A stretch of DNA of 64,000 nt. It comes from Mermis nigrescens (Eukaryota; Nematoda; Enoplea; Mermithida; Mermithidae). The stretch covers positions 1,389,413 through 1,453,412 of the forward strand of contig JAVLUZ010000513.1 in the NCBI GenBank assembly GCA_036768485.1. The letters run 5' to 3'. Below, one piece after another: positions 11,698-23,761 of this stretch (position 1 is its first letter; every line of letters starts with the position of its first letter). A program made the translations under genes and the position numbers. A model generated the notes under the pieces. It was not told the DNA's origin. It did no database searches and saw only the letters and a program-made list of their open reading frames with translations.

Positions 11698-11850
11698 GCA
11701 TAGCCAGGCCAGACCCATATCCAGGATTTTGTTTGAGGGGAGGGGTGGCATGACCAAAATTTAAAAAAGGGGACGAAAGAATGAATAAAAAAGACATTTT
11801 ACGACCAATAGAGCTGTACTTTTTGTAAATTTTGCTACCCAGCAGATGCC
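11690..11850 (-). repeat. repeat family P, copy 1
   Basis: In reverse complement this matches 13525-13690. Shared words are GCAAAATTTACAA, ACAGCTCTA-TGGTC, AAATCCTGGATATGGG and CATGCC-CCCC. A hAT-like end was not established. It has no coding content. Confidence 0.6.
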
Positions 11851-12611
11851 CAGGATCGTACCCAGGGGAAGATAGGGAGCACGGGCCCACTCCAAAATAT
11901 AATGTGAGAATGATTTTTTCCTTTCGGTACTCCACCCTTTGTTTTTTAGCTCCTAAGTCGCAAAATAATTTCTAAAAAAATATAATTAGAGTCAGCATAA
12001 TTATACAATCAGGCGGGGCGGGGACCTGTCTTTTCTACATGTAGGTAATAGCGAAAGTGAACTATAGTGAGCGACCGACGTACTATGGATGACAGCCACC
12101 GCGCAACTTATCTAAATTTTGTTTTTGTACGGCGTAGTAAAGCATAGTAATGAGGCAAAAATTTGTGCTGACCGTGAGACTTATTTAGATCGCGTTTTTT
12201 CTGCAGAGCATGCGGACAATGGTGCCAAAATCTGGAAAAAATTAGCGAGTGAGATTTTTCATTCTCCCTTATTTATTTGCATATGTCCATCTCTCATCTT
12301 GACATGCCAATTTTTGCCTTATGGTAAACAAAAATTATCATTGATATTCGTATCGCGGAGTAACTTAAGAATATGGTACTTTCAGAATACTGAGAAATAA
12401 TTATCAGGAAAGCAAATTTTTTTGCTCAGTACTTAGGACATGTTGAAAGAAAGCGCGGAAAAAACTTTCATCCGTCTATGATCAATATTACAAAAGCTAT
12501 GGGTTTTGTTAATTAGCCTCTCCTCAACCTAAGCAAGCATCTTCTCGAGCTAAGTATTTGAAGGTTCAATCAAACAGCTGAATGCGGAACTACACACAGA
12601 TACCCAATTTA

Positions 12612-12682
12612 CGTTGACCTAGCATCTATACATCGACCTAAGCATCTATACATTGACTTAAGCATCTATACATCGACCTGTG
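12612..12682 (+). repeat. 22-bp tandem repeat, three to four units
   Basis: Units of CGACCTAAGCATCTATACAT follow each other with single-base changes (TTGACCT, CGACCTA, TTGACTTA, CGACCTG). Further GACCTAAGC words occur just downstream at 12690-12710. It is a minisatellite with no gene context. Confidence 0.8.
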
Positions 12683-13524
12683 CGGGAGCAAACTCGACCT
12701 AAGCAGCTGAAAACACCTTTTCAGATAAACTAAGCCTAAGCCTTAGTATAATAGAAGCAAAAACTTAGATTTTTGTATATCTTGTCAAGTAAAACCGGAA
12801 AAACATGCAAAAAATATGAAATTTTTTTTAGGTCTTTTAAAATTTCAAACAGCTTTTCGCGCCTTTTTTCTTTCTTCTCGCTCATTGCTATGCTTCCTCC
12901 CATAATTTCAGCCCATATTATTTGTTTCTAACAAATGTGTAAGTCCTTGAATTGAGCCGTTTAATCGTCCCACCTAACACTAACATGAGAGTTGCCTGCA
13001 ACTTTGCAAGTATGGCTCAGATTTTCACCAAATTTTTTTCCGCGCTTCAATTTATCATGTTCTACCATTTTGACAAAAAAATTTTGCATTCCACATTCGT
13101 TTTGCTCCTTTTCAAAAAGTACCATATTCTTAAGTTTAGCCTCGTATCGCATCGTGAGTGCAATCCAATATAAGCCTGATCTATGCTGCTGAGTTTTATG
13201 TGAACTCGTACAAAAACCGAATTTTAAATCAGCCAGTCATTGCAAAATTTAGAATAAGTCGCTCGATTGGGCCATATTTTTCCATATTGTTTTGCCTACG
13301 CTGCTCGAAAACGAATTTTAAATTAGTTGCGCCGCGGCTTTCATCCAAGGTGCTTGTCACTCGCTCACTATAAGTACTTCACTATTACATGTGGAAAAAA
13401 TGGGTCACCAATTTTTATCACAATCCCAATCATCTATGTCGTCTCTTCTGTACTTACAGGATTTATGCAGAAAATCAGATTTTTTCAGGAGGGTATCCAT
13501 TGCATTCTCTTCTCATCATATATG

Positions 13525-13690
13525 AGGCATGTGGGCGGCAAAATTTACAATGCATACAGCTCTAGTGGTCATAAAACGTCATTTTCGGGTCATTGTTTGG
13601 TCCTCCCTCATGTTTTTAAAAAATTCAGGTCTTGTCATGCATGCCCCCTTCGAAACTAAATCCTGGATATGGGCCTGTAAATGCTCTAAA
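13525..13690 (+). repeat. repeat family P, copy 2
   Basis: Forward copy of the block at 11690-11850, starting near CATGTGGGCGGCAAAA and ending near GGATATGGGCCTG. An open frame over it is incidental. Confidence 0.55.
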
Positions 13691-15204
13691 TGTGATGAGA
13701 ATCTAATGGACACCATGTTTAACAGATCTCATTTTCTGCGTGAGATTTGATCAAAATTTCTTCCAAACATTACTTCCATATTGATATTAATTATTGTTGG
13801 TTTTGTATTTTATCATTTTCGTATTAGCAATAAACGTCTTCTTCTTAAAATACCTGCTTACCAAAAGTCCTGACAAAACTTTCCAAATATGCAGAAAACA
13901 TAATGGTACGACTCCAGGTAGATTTTATTCAGACTTATATGTTTATGTGGCTTTGATTCATCCCTATTTTAGTGCGCAGAATTTCAATCTTAGTTTGATG
14001 TTGATCTAGTAGGACGGATAAGTACTAGAGATTTTTACTGATTTACTAATCAATCTAAAGACTGCACAATCAGCATAGTGCACTTTGTCTACAGTATTTC
14101 TTCCGTACTATATATCTCCTACCATATCTACATAAGCTGTTCCGGGCCCAAGATACTTGACCATAAATGTTCCGCATGATAATTCTGGGGGTATGGCCCA
14201 AAAAATTTTTAAAAAGTGCCTTTTTGTATTAAAAACGACTGGTTAACGTCAAAAGCACCATTTTTTGACGTTTCAGACAATGCTCATACTTTGTACAACA
14301 TAAAAACATGAAAAATTCTGAAGAATTGAAAAAACTCGAATGAAATATAGTCAAAAAATGTGTATATGGCGTGAAGCGCCAAAAATTCAATACTTTTCAG
14401 CCAAAAATGTGCTCTCAAAAGGCACACTTTTTAAAATTTTTACGAAGAAATCGAAAACTTGTAGGGGATCGCATTGCTCGTCATGCAACCATAGGTGCAC
14501 AAGGTCAGGGCCGGTAGGAGTGGGATATCTCAGACATCCAACACAGTAAATTTAACGTTCACGAATTTTTTGTTGTAATGTTCAAAATAGCCTATATAAC
14601 GTCTTTTTGTGGTAATTTCTTAATTTTAAATCGTTTCTAGTCCATTTTGACTGTATTGTATCTTTTTAGGGCTAAAAAATACAGAAATTGATAAATTTGC
14701 AGCGTGTTTTGTGTAAAATATTATATAAAGGTACGAATCCAGCGCAAAGTGCCGGAAAATTTTTGTTATTCTATTGCTTTTGACATCAAAAATGAGGCAA
14801 AAAAAGCTTTTTTAGTTCAAAATCGCTGGACAGTATTTACTTGTCTGACTGATTGAACCCTCAGCAGGATGGAGGTCCTTTTTCTCACCGCTATGTAGTG
14901 ATCGGCCCGAGGCCTTGGCAAGGCTCAGCGTTTTTGGAGCCTCGGCCTCGATGCCTAGGGCAAAGCTGAAAAGTGCTGAGGCGCTGAGGGTTAAAATCGA
15001 ATTTGAAAAAGTTTAATTTATGCGTTAAATATTGACTATTTAGAATGCATCTGCAGTAAATAGGCTGTTTCTTACCTATTGGCTTTTCTTATGGGTTTAG
15101 GCGCGTACCCAGTACACCAAGACCCAGTACACCAAGTTACTTACAGCAAAGTGCCAATTGATATTCATATGATGACTAAGTTTTCGCTATAGGGATGGGA
15201 AAGT

Positions 15205-15470
15205 ACAGTTCAGAGAAAATAATCGTAAAACAAATGTTTATATGTTTATTGCTGTTAGCCAGAATTCTGATTTTAATCTGATGAAGCAGATGATTCATCA
15301 TCTAAATCTATATCATCTGAATCAGAGTTAGCCTCACCATTTTGCCTTGTTGTGCTATCGCATTATCGACATCGTCATCCTTTATCTGATTCCTTAAAGT
15401 CACACAATTATAACCAACTGCTTTGAGCTTATGCTTTACAAAAACGAGTTTTTGAACATTTGTCTGTCAT
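15205..15470 (-). pseudogene. coding tail with acidic C-terminus, inverted copy 1
   Basis: On the minus strand the frame reads FVKHKLKAVGYNCVTLRNQ, then an acidic stretch (KDDDVDN) and, after one frameshift, an Asp/Ser-rich end before a stop. The second copy at 16450-16620 on the plus strand encodes the same tail with differences. It is probably the 3' end of the transposase gene of the surrounding element, duplicated in inverted orientation. The family cannot be assigned from this tail. Confidence 0.45.
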
Positions 15471-15780
15471 TCATTCACCACAGCTTTTCTATTCTTCCAC
15501 TGCATTGTCATGAATTATTTTTATTTTAGAGGTTTAGTGTGTCAGTATCACTGATCTAGTATCCTACTGACCTTTCTGCATAGTATATAGTTCTATTTTA
15601 ACCCTAAAGTAGAGCTCAGGCTCGTATACAGGGGGATTGGGGGAAAGTGCCCCTTTCGAAATAAAATGTAAGAATAATCGCAAAAGACTTTCCGCACTTT
15701 GCTTTAAATTTCACAATGATTATTTGTACAACCAAAAGCATCTTTTCGCTTCATGGATTGGAAAGTACAGTTACTACATG

Positions 15781-16395
15781 CAGAGGCGGATTTAAGGGGG
15801 GCGAGGGGGGGCGGCCGCTCTCCATTGGCCAAAAATATTTGGCAAGATAAAGAATGGATATGCAAGTTGCAATGATTTTAAGCTGTCAGTGACCTTGATT
15901 TCTCAAATTTTTTCTGGCGCTATGCGCCGGATGATACCTATTGATGACATTTATTTACTTTCTTGGCGACCTGGAAGCCCTTTCCTGTTTATGTAGGTTT
16001 CAAAACAATTTTAACAGCAGAAACAGCTATTTTTGCATAGTTTTCTTCTATTTTCAATAAGAAAAATTTCAATGTTTCGCATCAAATGCTATAAATACAG
16101 GAAATCAAGCAGTAAATCATGCTTCTAGACGTCTATCCTCCTTAATTTTACAAATTTGTAGGCGCTTCGCGCCAGATTTTTGTTAAAGTCTTAGAAATTT
16201 AATGATTTTTTCGCACAAAATTGTCAAAAATTTTAAAATTTTAAGAAAAATATGACTTCAAAAGTGATTTTATGTAAAAGTATAAATGTAAAAACCGAAA
16301 ACTACTATTTGGCACGTTATGGGCAAAATTTTGGACCTGTTTTTGACTTTTTTGGAAAAGTTTGGATACCGCCCCCTTCTGCTACTGGATGGATC
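15781..16395. mobile_element. hAT-type end and GGCGC-motif segment
   Basis: CAGAGGCGGATTTAAGGGG at 15781 has the form of a hAT terminal repeat, and CGCCCCCTTCTG near 16370 could be the opposite end. Inside are GGCGCTATGCGCC (15916-15928) and GGCGCTTCGCGCC (16161-16173). The direct words GGATTGGAAAGTACAG (15753) and GATCAGAAAGTACAG (near 16390) flank the segment. No clean 8-bp duplication was found, so the limits are uncertain. Confidence 0.4.
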
Positions 16396-16449
16396 AGAAA
16401 GTACAGTAATTCTCGCATTCATCTGCTACCATAATGTTCAAATCTCTTT

Positions 16450-16690
16450 GTTGTAAAGCACAATCTCAAAGCAGTTGGTTATAATAGTGTGACCTTAAAG
16501 AATCAATGACGATGATGATGCGGTAGCACAACAAGGCGAAAAAGATGAGGCTAACTTTGATTCAAATGATCTAGATTTTGATGATGAATTATCTGCTTCA
16601 TCAGATTGAAAATAAAATTCTGGCTAACACCAATAAACATTTGTTTTAGTTCGATAAAGTGTTAAATATTACGATTATTCTCTAGCTCAT
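16450..16690 (+). pseudogene. coding tail with acidic C-terminus, inverted copy 2
   Basis: The plus strand carries HNLKAVGYNSVTLKNQ and, after a frameshift, an acidic tail ending DDELSASSD and a stop. It pairs in inverted orientation with 15205-15470. Both copies lie within the hAT element 14896-16833, so the element is an internally rearranged derivative. Confidence 0.45.
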
Positions 16691-17598
16691 GTACATATAA
16701 AATATTCAAAGAGTATTATTTATGGGTATAGGTATATAAGCTTGACCCTCAGCATTACCTTCGGCCGATGCAAGGATTTTAAGTCGCCTCGGCCGAGGCT
16801 GAGGGTCCAAAAATACCCTTGGTCCGATCACTGCCCCTATGTGCATGTATGGTTGCTCGCATCGCATTGCAGGGGTCACTTGCCATTCCCGGGGGAGGGG
16901 GTCAGGTCAACCCCTTCCTGAAATCCCATAAAACATGAATGCTGATGGATTACATCCTCATATATGTGTGGCACTTGCAGTTGCCTGCATCATTACTCGT
17001 ATTGCCTAACATTTTGTTTTAGGCTGCTCAATTGGAAATTTGATTTTTAAAAAATAATATGAAAGTCATTTGTGAGCTTTCGGATTACGAAATTCGAAAA
17101 GAGGTAAAATTATTCTTCATTATGCAGGCTGTAATGCAAACTATAAAACTCTTTGTTTTGTAGGTGTGGCGAGCCTGGGTTATGGTCATATAGCTATTGT
17201 GAAAGTGGGATGTGCCAAATAGCCTTGTCAGCAACTGCAGTGTACGTCTAACTGTAGTCTGTTTGCTTTTTTACATATTCTTTTTTACATACATAGTTCA
17301 TACGGTTTATTTTTTATGCACACAGTTTGAAGTTCTAGGAGGGAACAGACTTCCCTTGGGTAGAGGGTAGGTGACTAATTTTGATGGTAAGTTTTTTTGG
17401 AAACGGTGTTAAAGTGAGGATTTCTTGTTAATTACTTACGTATTTTCTGTTTTCTTCTTACCCACCCTCAAAGAATCAGTTGTATTTTACTTAACATGAA
17501 TTTTCAAACTTAATTTGACATGAAAAAGCTTTATTCAGCCCAGCAACAATTATCATGAACTTAAATATGGATGCCTTGACAGAATGCCCATCTGGGGG

Positions 17599-17654
17599 CA
17601 CAATGGAGGTTGAAATCGTTATTCTGCAGAATAACGATTTTGACCTCCATTGTG
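17599..17654. repeat. 56-bp near-perfect palindrome
   Basis: Two 28-base arms meet with no spacer at CTG|CAG. The left arm begins CACAATGGAGGTTGAAATCG and the right arm ends TTTTGACCTCCATTGTG; two positions mismatch. It sits in otherwise unremarkable sequence and is not the end of a recognised element. Confidence 0.9.
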
Positions 17655-17860
17655 CTCTTAGCAGTTGTCGCCGTTTGCTTTTGTCTCATGCGACTAAAAA
17701 AATTTGTGTGTCAATTGCAGGCGTCCATTTATACCCACAATGCTTTGCAAATCTGATCAAAAACCATTTGCTCTCTGCCGAATATCGATGATCAAGAATG
17801 TTGCATCAAATAATTATTATAATTGATTAAGGGTAGGTATATTGGATCTCAGGTTGAGGG

Positions 17861-18020
17861 AAGGGCACAAAGCGCCAAATTTTGTTACCGATTTTTGGCT
17901 AAAAAAGAAGGGGAGGGCGCAAAGCGCCAAATTTTTTACCGATTTTTAGCCAAAAAAGCAGGGGCGGGCGCAAAGCACCAAATTTTTTACCGATTTTTGG
18001 CTAAAGAAGCAAAGGGGGAT
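17861..18020 (+). repeat. three tandem units of about 51 bp with GGCGCAAAGCGCC
   Basis: Each unit holds GGGCGCAAAGCGCC, then AAATTTTTTACCGATTTTT, then GGCTAAAAAAGCAGG. Units begin near 17863, 17915 and 17966. The spacing of about 51 bases keeps one reading frame open across all three, giving a repeated YRFLAKKEG-type peptide, which I regard as incidental. Confidence 0.85.
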
Positions 18021-19189
18021 TAAAGGAAAAAATCATTCTCAGATTTTTTCGGGAGGGGGCAGGCACGTGTTGTGCGTGTCCCATATTCCCCAAATATAAG
18101 GGCCTTGATATATGCTAAAAACACCAATTTTGACGCTTCTGATGTTGATGATTGTTCTGTCTAGAATTTAAAAACATGCACATATCATAAGAAAATTAAA
18201 AAACCTTAACAATATATAATCCTAAATATTGTAAATGGCGCAAAGTCCCAAAACTTTCACGTTCTTTAGCCGAAAAGTATCAAAAAACGCTTTTAATTCT
18301 AAATACCAATATTGCCATTAAGAAGATTATATAGGACGGACAATTCCTCATTTTGGCGCGGAACGCAAAAAATTTTTTGGGAATTTTACACCATTTTACA
18401 ATTTTTGTCTTTCCAAAAATCTTTGCATATGGACAAAGGCATGGTTTTGGCCAATATTTTGATTTATATTATTGCACTCACATATCGTCAAAGCTTTATT
18501 CTGAATATTTGTAATCTCTGATTTATCGAGCTATTGCATTGCGACCAAATTTTTTTATCCTGCATTCATATGTATTCGTTATTAATTTATCTGTAATAAA
18601 TAATTGCTAGACTTCGCCTTCTGTCCGTTATGCTCATCATTTATTTAAGAGTAGACTGAAATCTTTATTACAAGCAATTTGTTTTACAATGTATACAAAA
18701 ATTTTGTGTTGACACGGAATTGCCAATGGCCGGACCATTCCTGAATGAAGTATGTATATATCATCACTATGATTTTAGAGCCCAATATCCATAAAATACC
18801 TCCGCGCTGCGCCGCCCTTTAGTTTTTGGAATATCACAACAGATTTGAAGAATATATGAAGCAAAGCGTTTTGGTCTATTTAGCAGTTTTTTGGCCAAAA
18901 GTTTAGTTTTTTGATATGTAATCAATTTCTCAGTATTTTTTTTGGAGTTTTAGAGTTCACAAGTTGTGTATGCACGCATTGGCATATCTAGGAAAATTTG
19001 TGAAATTTAGGCGGATGGATGTTTAGAAGCTTAATTTACTGCTTGATTTCCTGTATTTTAAGCATTTGACACAAAACGTCTAACTGAAAATGGAAAAAAC
19101 TACTAAAATCACTGTTTCTGCTGTTGAAATTGTTTTTGAACCTATACCATGGGCGAAAATGGCTTCCAAGTTCCAGATCGCTAAGATAG

Positions 19190-19343
19190 TAAATAAATGT
19201 CCGGCGCTCAGCACCGGAAAAATTTGAGAAATTGTGACAGCCAAAAGCCATTGTAAATTATATGTCCATTCTTCATCCCGCCAATTATTTTTGGCCAATG
19301 GGGGAGCTGAGACCTCTCCCGCCTCCGCTTAAATCCACCCCTG
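19190..19343. mobile_element. hAT-type right end
   Basis: Reading in from 19343 on the minus strand gives CAGGGGTGGATTTAAGCGG followed by a GGCGGGAGAGG tract, typical of a hAT terminal repeat (CAGGGGYGGATTTA). GGCGCTCAGCACC lies just inside at 19203. A matching left end within a few kilobases was not proven; 15781 is similar but belongs inside another element. Confidence 0.4.
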
Positions 19344-19919
19344 TACATACGAGTATGCATGGTACGAACAACATTAATTCACTCTTAAATAGATATTTCT
19401 AGCAAGTGGCAGTGTTTGTTTGAGGACGTCGTTCTGCTTGCATGGGCATCTACAACATGCTGCTAATTCTGCCTGACTAAACTCTTTGATGATTCTTCGC
19501 ACACTTTGGAAGCATGAGGCGTTAAGAGAGCTAATCCGTGCTGCTCCGATTCCTGGATGTTGATCAAGGTGATAATACCTGTCATAAAAGAATTTTCTAT
19601 TGCTGAAGCAACACGTTGTCCACGGCTGATCCTGCATTTTCTAATATGAGGGACGGCGGAACCCAAAATTTTCCTGAACGTGCCAAATTTTGCCCAAAAA
19701 TTTGTATATGCTTGAATTACCGATTTTTGTTATCTTGTGATAGGTAGAATTATTTCTGATGCAAAAAAGTAAGAAAATTTCGAATTTTTTTCTCATTCTT
19801 TGAAAAACTTGCAAAATTAATACGAAAATTGACACAAATTGCCGCAAAATACCCAAGAAATCATTCTGAGAGCTTAAAAATCTTTGTTCTGTACAAAAAC
19901 TTCTATTCTGACGTAAGTT

Positions 19920-20110
19920 GAAGTTTTTGGAGCGCCAAGAGAGAAAACATCTTTAATAAGTAAAACTATCCCGGCGTATGGCGCCTAAAAAACTCGAGAA
20001 AGCATAATAAAAAATGCCTAAAATCATCAAAAAATAATATGCAGCTATTTATTGCACCCTGATATTTTCTGAATATAGGGAGGCGGCTGCCACCTCTAAA
20101 TCCGCCAGTG
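19920..20110. mobile_element. second hAT-type right end
   Basis: The stretch ends in GGCTGCCACCTCTAAATCCGCC and AGTG (20110), again like a hAT terminal repeat. GGCGTATGGCGCC at 19973-19985 carries the same motif as the neighbouring elements. It is a fragment only. Confidence 0.35.
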
Positions 20111-20530
20111 ATTACTTTATTAGTCAAAATTCAATGCAAGACGAGGGTAGGTATTATTTTGGGAAATGGGCACAAAGTAGGTATTTTTGCTTAGGTACAT
20201 GCAGGCTCGTATCCAGGATTTTATTTTGGGGGAGGGGCGAAAATTTTTGAGGCCAGATATCTCGAAAACCATTAGGAGATAGGCAAAAATAAAGGCAGTT
20301 TTGAGCGCCTCTTGGCAAGCTCTATACGATGGTGAAGAAGAATTTCAAAAAATTCAATTATTTTTCACTCTCTCTCATATTGATATACAGCAAATTTATC
20401 ATTTAAGCTGATTTCTCATCACTTAATCGACGCATTATTTCTTATCTCTTGCCTTTGCACTTAATCATTGTGCTCTACAGAGAAAAGCAAATGCAGATAA
20501 TGAATAATTTGGCGCCAAGTTTTTAGCGGT

Positions 20531-22411
20531 TTAGAAGACAAAACTACATGAACTTTCATGACTTATAGGCAACAACAGCATACCCAGTCGTGACTGTCGA
20601 TCATATCGTATGTGCTTCAGAATAGAAAATCCGCGCTCTGCATCAGCTAATCCTATTGGCAAAACCAGTAAGATTTCAATAAATTTTCTAATATTTGCTT
20701 TCCATGGTATGTTCTTGTTGGCTAAAAATGTGCTGTAAAATACCATCGGTGATGCACCTCTGAGTCTTTCAAAGTCATCTGATTTGATTATGGCGCTTAG
20801 AATGACTTGCCATTCATCTGCTGTTGACGTGGGTAAAACAAACTTCTCTGACAGGCTTACTACAGATTGTATGCTTTCATGTGTTAAAACTTCCATGATG
20901 TCTGTGGGAAGTTGTTTAGGTTCAAATGCCTGATAATGTTGGAATTCGCTTGAAGAAAAATAGCGGTTAATTTCATTCAGCAAAGATTCAACAAATTCTG
21001 TTCGAATTTCTGATAATTTTGGAAAAACAATGCTGTCCTGTAGTACAATGTTGTCGTAAATTACTACCTCGCTTCTTTCAAATTTGGCTAAGTCTTTGAA
21101 CTCTTCTGCTGCTTCAAACATTGACTCTTGACAATTTGCCTTGCTGTACAGCTTTATTTCCTCTACTGCTGGAATATTCTTGCGCTTTTGTAAATTAATT
21201 TCAAATGTTTCAAAAAGATTATTCTTGTCTATTACAACTCCATATTGACTTTGAAGTTTTACAGAAAGTACCTTAAACAGGTTTAATATGTCAAGAGCAA
21301 ATTTCATGAAAGATAGAAAATTTTTTTCTTTAATTGAGTAAATATGTCCTTCGCTTCATTTCTTGTGGTCCGTGAAAATTTGTTATCATTAGCTATATCA
21401 TCTAGGTAAGTTATTAATAGGTTATATGATTTATTTACTCTGGATACAGCTTGAAATTCTGAACTGATCCATCGCACTAAAAAAATTTTGTGAGAAATCA
21501 TAATATTCTTCTTGCACAATTGATTCTGTTGCTCGGATGTGTGATTTTCTCTTATGACCTCTATTGTTATAGAATAAGTAGATTCGATTTATCAAGTGTT
21601 CAAAACTTTTGAAGGCCGTGTGATCTTTCCATGCTCTTCCAGTTGCAAGATGTAACCTATGCACAAGACAGTGCACTGATATAATCTGATGATCTACGTA
21701 TTCCTGCAGTTTCACTATCAAACCATTATTGTGGCCAATCATCACACTTGCACCATCAGAACCAAAGCCAACTAAATTATTTTTAAAAGCTTGGGCGAAT
21801 TAGTGTTCTTTTTCCAATGTTTCTGATTTGATTGAATCTTAGAATATCTAAGTATGCTTGCGCATCTTCACTTATGCCAAATTCAATTAGTTTGTAAAAA
21901 TATAATGCTGGACGAATCTGGCTTACCTCTCCATCTGCATTTTTGTCTGCTTCTAATGATTTTAAATAAACAATGACAAAATGCTTTCCACGTGCATCAG
22001 TTGTTGCATCCAGTATAAGGGAAATAGGATATCGCTCTTTACATAAATGCATCAACAGTTTCCAGTGAAAAACATCACTGATCATTTTAAGCATTCTTGT
22101 TGCACTTCTTCTTTCATAATGATGCACGTCTATGTTAACTGCTGTCGCCTTTAGGAAGCTAACCAGGTTTGTGTGTTGGTGTAGAGGAACATTTAGTATA
22201 GCCTCACAATAAACTGTGCATATCATATTTTCAGTGACCACTGATTGTGGATTTCTAGTTATGGTTTCTGCTTGAACAATTTCTTGAATTTGATTTTTCA
22301 GTCTGCCTTGGCTTTCCTCAATAATTTGTGCAATGATCTGGTCATGCATAGTTCCTGCCACAACACTACGGCATGGTTTTCCTTGGTTATCTTTTTTGCA
22401 GCTATCAAATC
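20531..22411 (-). pseudogene. hAT transposase, catalytic and C-terminal part
   Basis: The minus strand gives the RNase-H-like core and dimerisation end of a hAT transposase resembling the ZNF862/KIAA1586-like group. Visible are LILDATTDARGKHFVIVYLK (about 21960-22020, first Asp), GSDGASVMIG (about 21740-21770, second Asp) and the C-terminal LPIGLADAERGFSILKHIR (about 20600-20660), the hallmark hAT dimerisation segment. Frameshifts near 21783, 21500 and 21304 break the frame, so it cannot make a full protein. The N-terminal part lies beyond the Harbinger insertion at 24598-25199. Confidence 0.85.
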
Positions 22412-22414
22412 CTG

Positions 22415-22680
22415 GGGCCGTATGCTAAGACATAGAATATTCTAGATCTAGGGGGTTCATTCGAAGTTTTTTGTCCTAGTTTATTCTAGGTTGTATGCTA
22501 AGACGTAGAATTTTCTTTGTTTATGGTAGTTTATTCTATCCAGCTGGCCTAGTATATTCTACCCCGTATGCTAATAGGTAGAAGTAGAATATTCTATAGA
22601 ATATTCTGGTAGTAAATACTATGTTTTTCCTAGACTGGTGCAGGCCACTCTAGGCTTTTAGTTTTGTTGTGTTTGGTGCT
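22415..22680. promoter_or_regulatory. Harbinger left subterminal repeats, probable transposase-binding region
   Basis: TATGCTAAGACRTAGAA appears at the tip and again near 22494, and CGTATGCTAATAGGTAGAA near 22565. Between them are AATATTCTAG and AGTTTATTCTAG words. The right subterminal region (24430-24594) has the same words in mirror order. Such arrays are where the Myb-like partner usually binds; this role is inferred. Confidence 0.6.
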
Positions 22681-22685
22681 GTAAG

Positions 22686-23315
22686 ATGGCTTTCTTTGAT
22701 CTTTATTCTGGCACTCATGCCAATAAATTGTACGATGACCCATTTTACAATTTTCCACCTGATTTGCTTAATGAAAAGCTAGTTGAACGTTACAGATTTG
22801 ATCAAGAATCGATTGTCATTTTAACTGATTTGATCCGTGACAAAATTGTAAGCCAGTGTGATAGGGGCAAACCAATTCCGCCCGAATCGAAAGTTATGAT
22901 AGCCTTGCGGTATTTGGCTTCAAATTCATTTCAACTTTCGATTGCAGATTGTTTCAATATTTCACAACCAACTGTGTCTAAAATAGTGCAACTTGTTGTT
23001 GATGCTTTGGTAGAAAAAATATCAGATTTCATTTATTTTCCTACGGATAATCACGAAATAAACCGAATTCAACATGGATTTTATAATTTGCATGACGGAA
23101 AATTTCCTCAAGTAGTGGGTGCTATAGACTGTACCCATGTAAAAATTATTCCTCCAGAGATTCATGAATTCGCCTACGTGAACCAAAAAGGTCAACATAC
23201 GTTAAATGTTCAAGCCATTTGCAATTTTACAGGAAGATTTCTTAACGTTGTTGCACGTTGGTGTGGAAGCAGCCATGACAGTTTCATTTTAAGGCACGTG
23301 GAACTACTCACTTAA
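22686..23315 (+). pseudogene. Harbinger transposase (DDE_Tnp_4), C-terminally truncated
   Basis: A 209-codon frame starts MAFFDLYSG. Residues about 80-115 form a helix-turn-helix-like region (FNISQPTVSKIVQ). The first catalytic Asp is in VVGAIDCTHVKI (about residue 147) and the second in RWCGSSHDSFIL (about residue 198). The third acidic residue, normally about 50 residues on near a GDSGY-type motif, is absent: the frame stops at ELLT and 23316-23760 has no substitute. HARBI1-type proteins are near 350 residues, so roughly 140 are missing. It is probably inactive. Confidence 0.88.
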
Positions 23316-23760
23316 AAAGCAGTATGATTTCTGAAACAAATTCTCGAAAGCTTGTTTTGAATATCGAGCTATGAAATTGAAAATCATTAAACAAGATATT
23401 TTGGCTTTCTTTTACAAAAAATGTTAACCTGATCAAATCACTTGTTTAAAAGTCATGTTTGAGGAATAGCGGTTGTTTTTTACCCCACCCTATAAGCTTA
23501 TTCTGCTCTCAAGCAATTTTTCATTATTTATTTATAGATTTTGAACGTTTGTCTTGAAAATTTGAGACACAGGTTTATGTACAGTATTTTTGTTCAGCAA
23601 TATGAATTTTTCAAATTTACTGAAAAGTGAAAAGTACAAAGGGGGTCATTTGTGTTTTTTGCACTGTTTGGCAAGCTCAGCTAGTGGTTAATTGTTTTTT
23701 TAATGTTTTAAAAGTACAAAATCTATTGGATTTTGGTGCAGTGATAAATCTCAGTTCAAG
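23316..23760. other. non-coding middle of the Harbinger element
   Basis: AT-rich sequence between the two convergent genes. Stops are dense in all plus frames, so the missing transposase C-terminus is not here as an extra exon. A deletion is the likely explanation. Confidence 0.55.
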
Positions 23761-23761
23761 T

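Larger units (their letters stand above)
14896..16833. mobile_element. hAT element with 8-bp target duplication
   Basis: The ends are AGTGATCGGCCCGAGG on the left and, reverse complemented, CAGTGATCGGACCAAGG on the right. The flanking 8-mers CCGCTATG (14888-14895) and CCCCTATG (16834-16841) agree at 7 of 8. Subterminal regions are rich in CTCGGCC and TGAGGGT. Inside, 15205-15430 and 16450-16690 are inverted copies of one coding tail. The ends and 8-bp duplication point to hAT; no transposase core remains. Confidence 0.75.

Noticed and set aside
13794..14009. Plus-strand frame with hydrophobic start
   Set aside because: Looks like a signal or membrane segment, but nothing follows and no relatives are evident in the window.
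15781..19343. One large hAT element joining the ends at 15781 and 19343
   Set aside because: It would cross the right boundary of the better supported hAT element 14896-16833, and the flanking 8-mers (ACTACATG, TACATACG) do not match.
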